Shown in pieces: positions 34,825 through 36,494 of a stretch of DNA of 36,494 nt. Position 1 is the first letter of the stretch. Each line of letters starts with the position of its first letter. The stretch is from Gemmatimonadota bacterium. GTDB lineage: Bacteria; Gemmatimonadota; Gemmatimonadetes; Longimicrobiales; Gaopeijiaceae. Location of the stretch: NCBI GenBank assembly GCA_022822425.1, contig JAJEBS010000275.1, positions 1 to 36,494 on the forward strand, given 5' to 3'. Below the pieces are notes generated by a model. It was not told the origin of the DNA, did no database searches, and worked only from the letters and a program-made list of their open reading frames with translations. The translations under genes were made by a program, and so were the position numbers.

Positions 34825-36494
34825 CTACAGGCGCAACGCGTCCTCTCCCAGCACTTCGTCGAGGTTGCTCGCCAGCCGGTCGGCGTCGTCTTCGTCGAAG
34901 ACCAGCGGCGGCTTGATCTTCACCACGTTGTGGAGGGGGCCGTCGGTGCTGAGCAGGATGCCGCGGTCGCGCATGCGCTCCACCAGGTAGGTCGCGTGGC
35001 GCGGCGCGGGGTCGAGCGAGGCGCGGTCCGTCACCAGTTCGATGCCCTGGAAGAGCCCGGTTCCGCGTGCGTCCCCCACGATTGCGTGTCGCTCCACCAG
35101 GCGCTTCAGTCCCGCGAGCAGCCGCTCTCCCACGCGGCGGGCATGGTCCTGCAGTCCTTCCTCCTCGATCACGTCGAGCACCGCCAGACCAATGCGGCAC
35201 GACACCGGGTTGCCGCCGAAGGTGTTGAAGTACTCCATCCCGTTGTCGAAGGAGCCGGCGATCTCCGGGGTGGTGACCACGGCCGCGAGCGGATGGCCGT
35301 TGCCGATGGGCTTGCCCATTGTGACGATGTCCGGCACCACCCCGTGGTCCTCGAAGGCCCAGAAGGAAGAGCCGGCGCGCCCGAACCCCACCTGCACCTC
35401 GTCGGCGATGCACACCCCGCCGGCCGCACGCACGCGCTCGAACGCGCCCCGCAGGAAGCCGTCCGGAAGCACGATCTGGCCGCCGCAGCTCAGGATCGAC
35501 TCGAAGAGGAAGCCGGCGGGCCGTCCCCCGAGCGCATCGACGGCGCGGCCGACCTCCTCTGCGTAGCGCGCGCCGCAGTCGGGATCGGAGGACCGATAGC
35601 GGCCGCGGTAGCCGTCGGGCATGGGAACGCACGCCACCCACGGCGGGGGACCCGCGCCCCCGGGGCCGTCGAACTTGTACGAGCTGAGCTGCACCAGCGA
35701 GCTGGTGTTGCCGTGATACCCGCCCTCCAGCACGACCATGCCCTCGCGCCCGGTGTGGGTGCGCGCCATGCGCAGCGCCAGCTCGTTGGCCTCGCTCCCG
35801 GTGCACACGAAGAAGCAGACGCCGAGCGGATCCGGCAACGTGGCCGCGAGGCGCCGGGCGTACTCGGTCAGGCTGTCGTGCAGGTAGCGGGTGTTGGTGT
35901 TCAGCACTGCCATCTGTTCGCGGCCGGCCTGCACCACGCGCGGGTGCGCATGGCCCACCTGCGCGACGTTGTTGACGCAGTCCAGGTAGGGCTGGCCCCC
36001 ATCGTCGTACAGGTAGGCGCCGCGGCCGCGCACCATCTCCAGCGGACGCCGGTAGGAGATGGAGAGCGACGGACCGAGCAGCCTGCGGCGGGCGCCCAAT
36101 AGCTCCGGGGCCGCATTCTTCCCGGCGGGAGCCAGGTCCGGGGTCCCGAGCACGAGGTTCGGATCCGGCGAGAGGCTGAGCCACACCTCGCGCTGGCTGG
36201 GCGGCGCCACGCCCGGGAAGTCGCCTTCGCGGTCGAGCAGGTCCGAGATCACCTGGAAATGGAGATGCGGGGCCCAGTCGCCGTTCTCCGGATACGGCCC
36301 GATTCGGCCGATCTCCTCTCCGGCGGCGATCTGCTGTCCCGGGCGAAGCCCCGCCAGCGAGTCGCGCGACAGGTGGCCGTACAGGGTGTACCACGCGCCC
36401 GCCTCACCCGCCTCGTGGCGCAGCACGATGGTCGGCCCGTAGTCGAGTCGTGCGTCGTTGTCACGGAAGCTGTGAACGACTGCGTCGCAGGGAG
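34825..36494 (-). CDS. M23 peptidase-class III aminotransferase fusion, 5' end outside window
   Basis: The frame is open to the right edge, so the N-terminus is missing; the GTG at 36426 is internal. The first visible part is an M23/LytM domain ([31 protein letters not shown] with the HxH zinc motif). After a linker comes a complete fold-type I class III aminotransferase: [44 protein letters not shown] and the PLP lysine in TMGKPIGNG (codon 35311-35313). It resembles long proteins in other bacteria that join an APH-type kinase, M23 and an aminotransferase like the ethanolamine-phosphate or phosphohydroxylysine lyases. The kinase part would lie beyond the window, which I cannot see. The role may be amino-alcohol or hydroxylysine breakdown. 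Confidence 0.9.
   Translation of the reverse strand, partial: PCDAVVHSFRDNDARLDYGPTIVLRHEAGEAGAWYTLYGHLSRDSLAGLRPGQQIAAGEEIGRIGPYPENGDWAPHLHFQVISDLLDREGDFPGVAPPSQREVWLSLSPDPNLVLGTPDLAPAGKNAAPELLGARRRLLGPSLSISYRRPLEMVRGRGAYLYDDGGQPYLDCVNNVAQVGHAHPRVVQAGREQMAVLNTNTRYLHDSLTEYARRLAATLPDPLGVCFFVCTGSEANELALRMARTHTGREGMVVLEGGYHGNTSSLVQLSSYKFDGPGGAGPPPWVACVPMPDGYRGRYRSSDPDCGARYAEEVGRAVDALGGRPAGFLFESILSCGGQIVLPDGFLRGAFERVRAAGGVCIADEVQVGFGRAGSSFWAFEDHGVVPDIVTMGKPIGNGHPLAAVVTTPEIAGSFDNGMEYFNTFGGNPVSCRIGLAVLDVIEEEGLQDHARRVGERLLAGLKRLVERHAIVGDARGTGLFQGIELVTDRASLDPAPRHATYLVERMRDRGILLSTDGPLHNVVKIKPPLVFDEDDADRLASNLDEVLGEDALRL

Noticed and set aside
34541-36394. A 617-codon minus-strand frame over the aminotransferase
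   Set aside because: It is out of frame with the aminotransferase, whose PLP-site and M23 motifs are clear in the other frame.

Overview
The window is high-GC bacterial DNA with dense, intron-free genes, many overlapping starts and stops, secreted lipoproteins, an outer-membrane TonB-dependent receptor, LVIVD beta-propeller proteins, a CstA transporter and an M14 carboxypeptidase. This mix is typical of a Gram-negative, peptide- and polymer-using organism. I infer Gemmatimonadota or a close high-GC relative, from gene content only; there is no rRNA or other marker to prove it.

Region 1 (1-8611, plus strand) is a cell-envelope region. It holds two tandem copies of an LVIVD-repeat exported protein (the first cut by the window edge), an HD-domain protein with a ligand pattern like the diiron oxygenases, a TonB-dependent receptor, and a lipoprotein with four Ig-like repeats. 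Region 2 (8612-19691) looks like an inserted accessory island of lower GC. A hairpin-rich spacer with a possible gene remnant precedes a very large (about 2575 aa) protein with two sacsin/Hsp90-like GHKL ATPase modules. Its stop codon overlaps the start of an SNF2/RapA-like helicase. A tiny third reading frame starts on the helicase stop. I know no characterised system with exactly this pair, and it is the best candidate here for an undescribed defence system.

Region 3 (19692-31210, minus strand) is a run of co-directional genes. In transcription order they are a cupin protein, a cory-CC-star protein, a cysteine-free ArsA/Get3-like ATPase, CstA, a 1471-aa M14 metallocarboxypeptidase (4-nt overlap with cstA) and a 1168-aa Ig-repeat/TIG/zinc-protease lipoprotein. 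CstA and the peptidases suggest breakdown and uptake of peptides. Region 4 (31394-34096, plus) is an NAD operon, nadA-nadC followed by a DUF5522/Dph6-like ATP-pyrophosphatase fusion. Region 5 holds a VapBC-type toxin-antitoxin pair and, converging on it, the 3' part of an M23-class III aminotransferase fusion that runs off the right edge.

The island lies between two lipoprotein genes that share related Ig-like repeats in opposite orientation. I found no tRNA, rRNA, CRISPR array, transposase or integrase.
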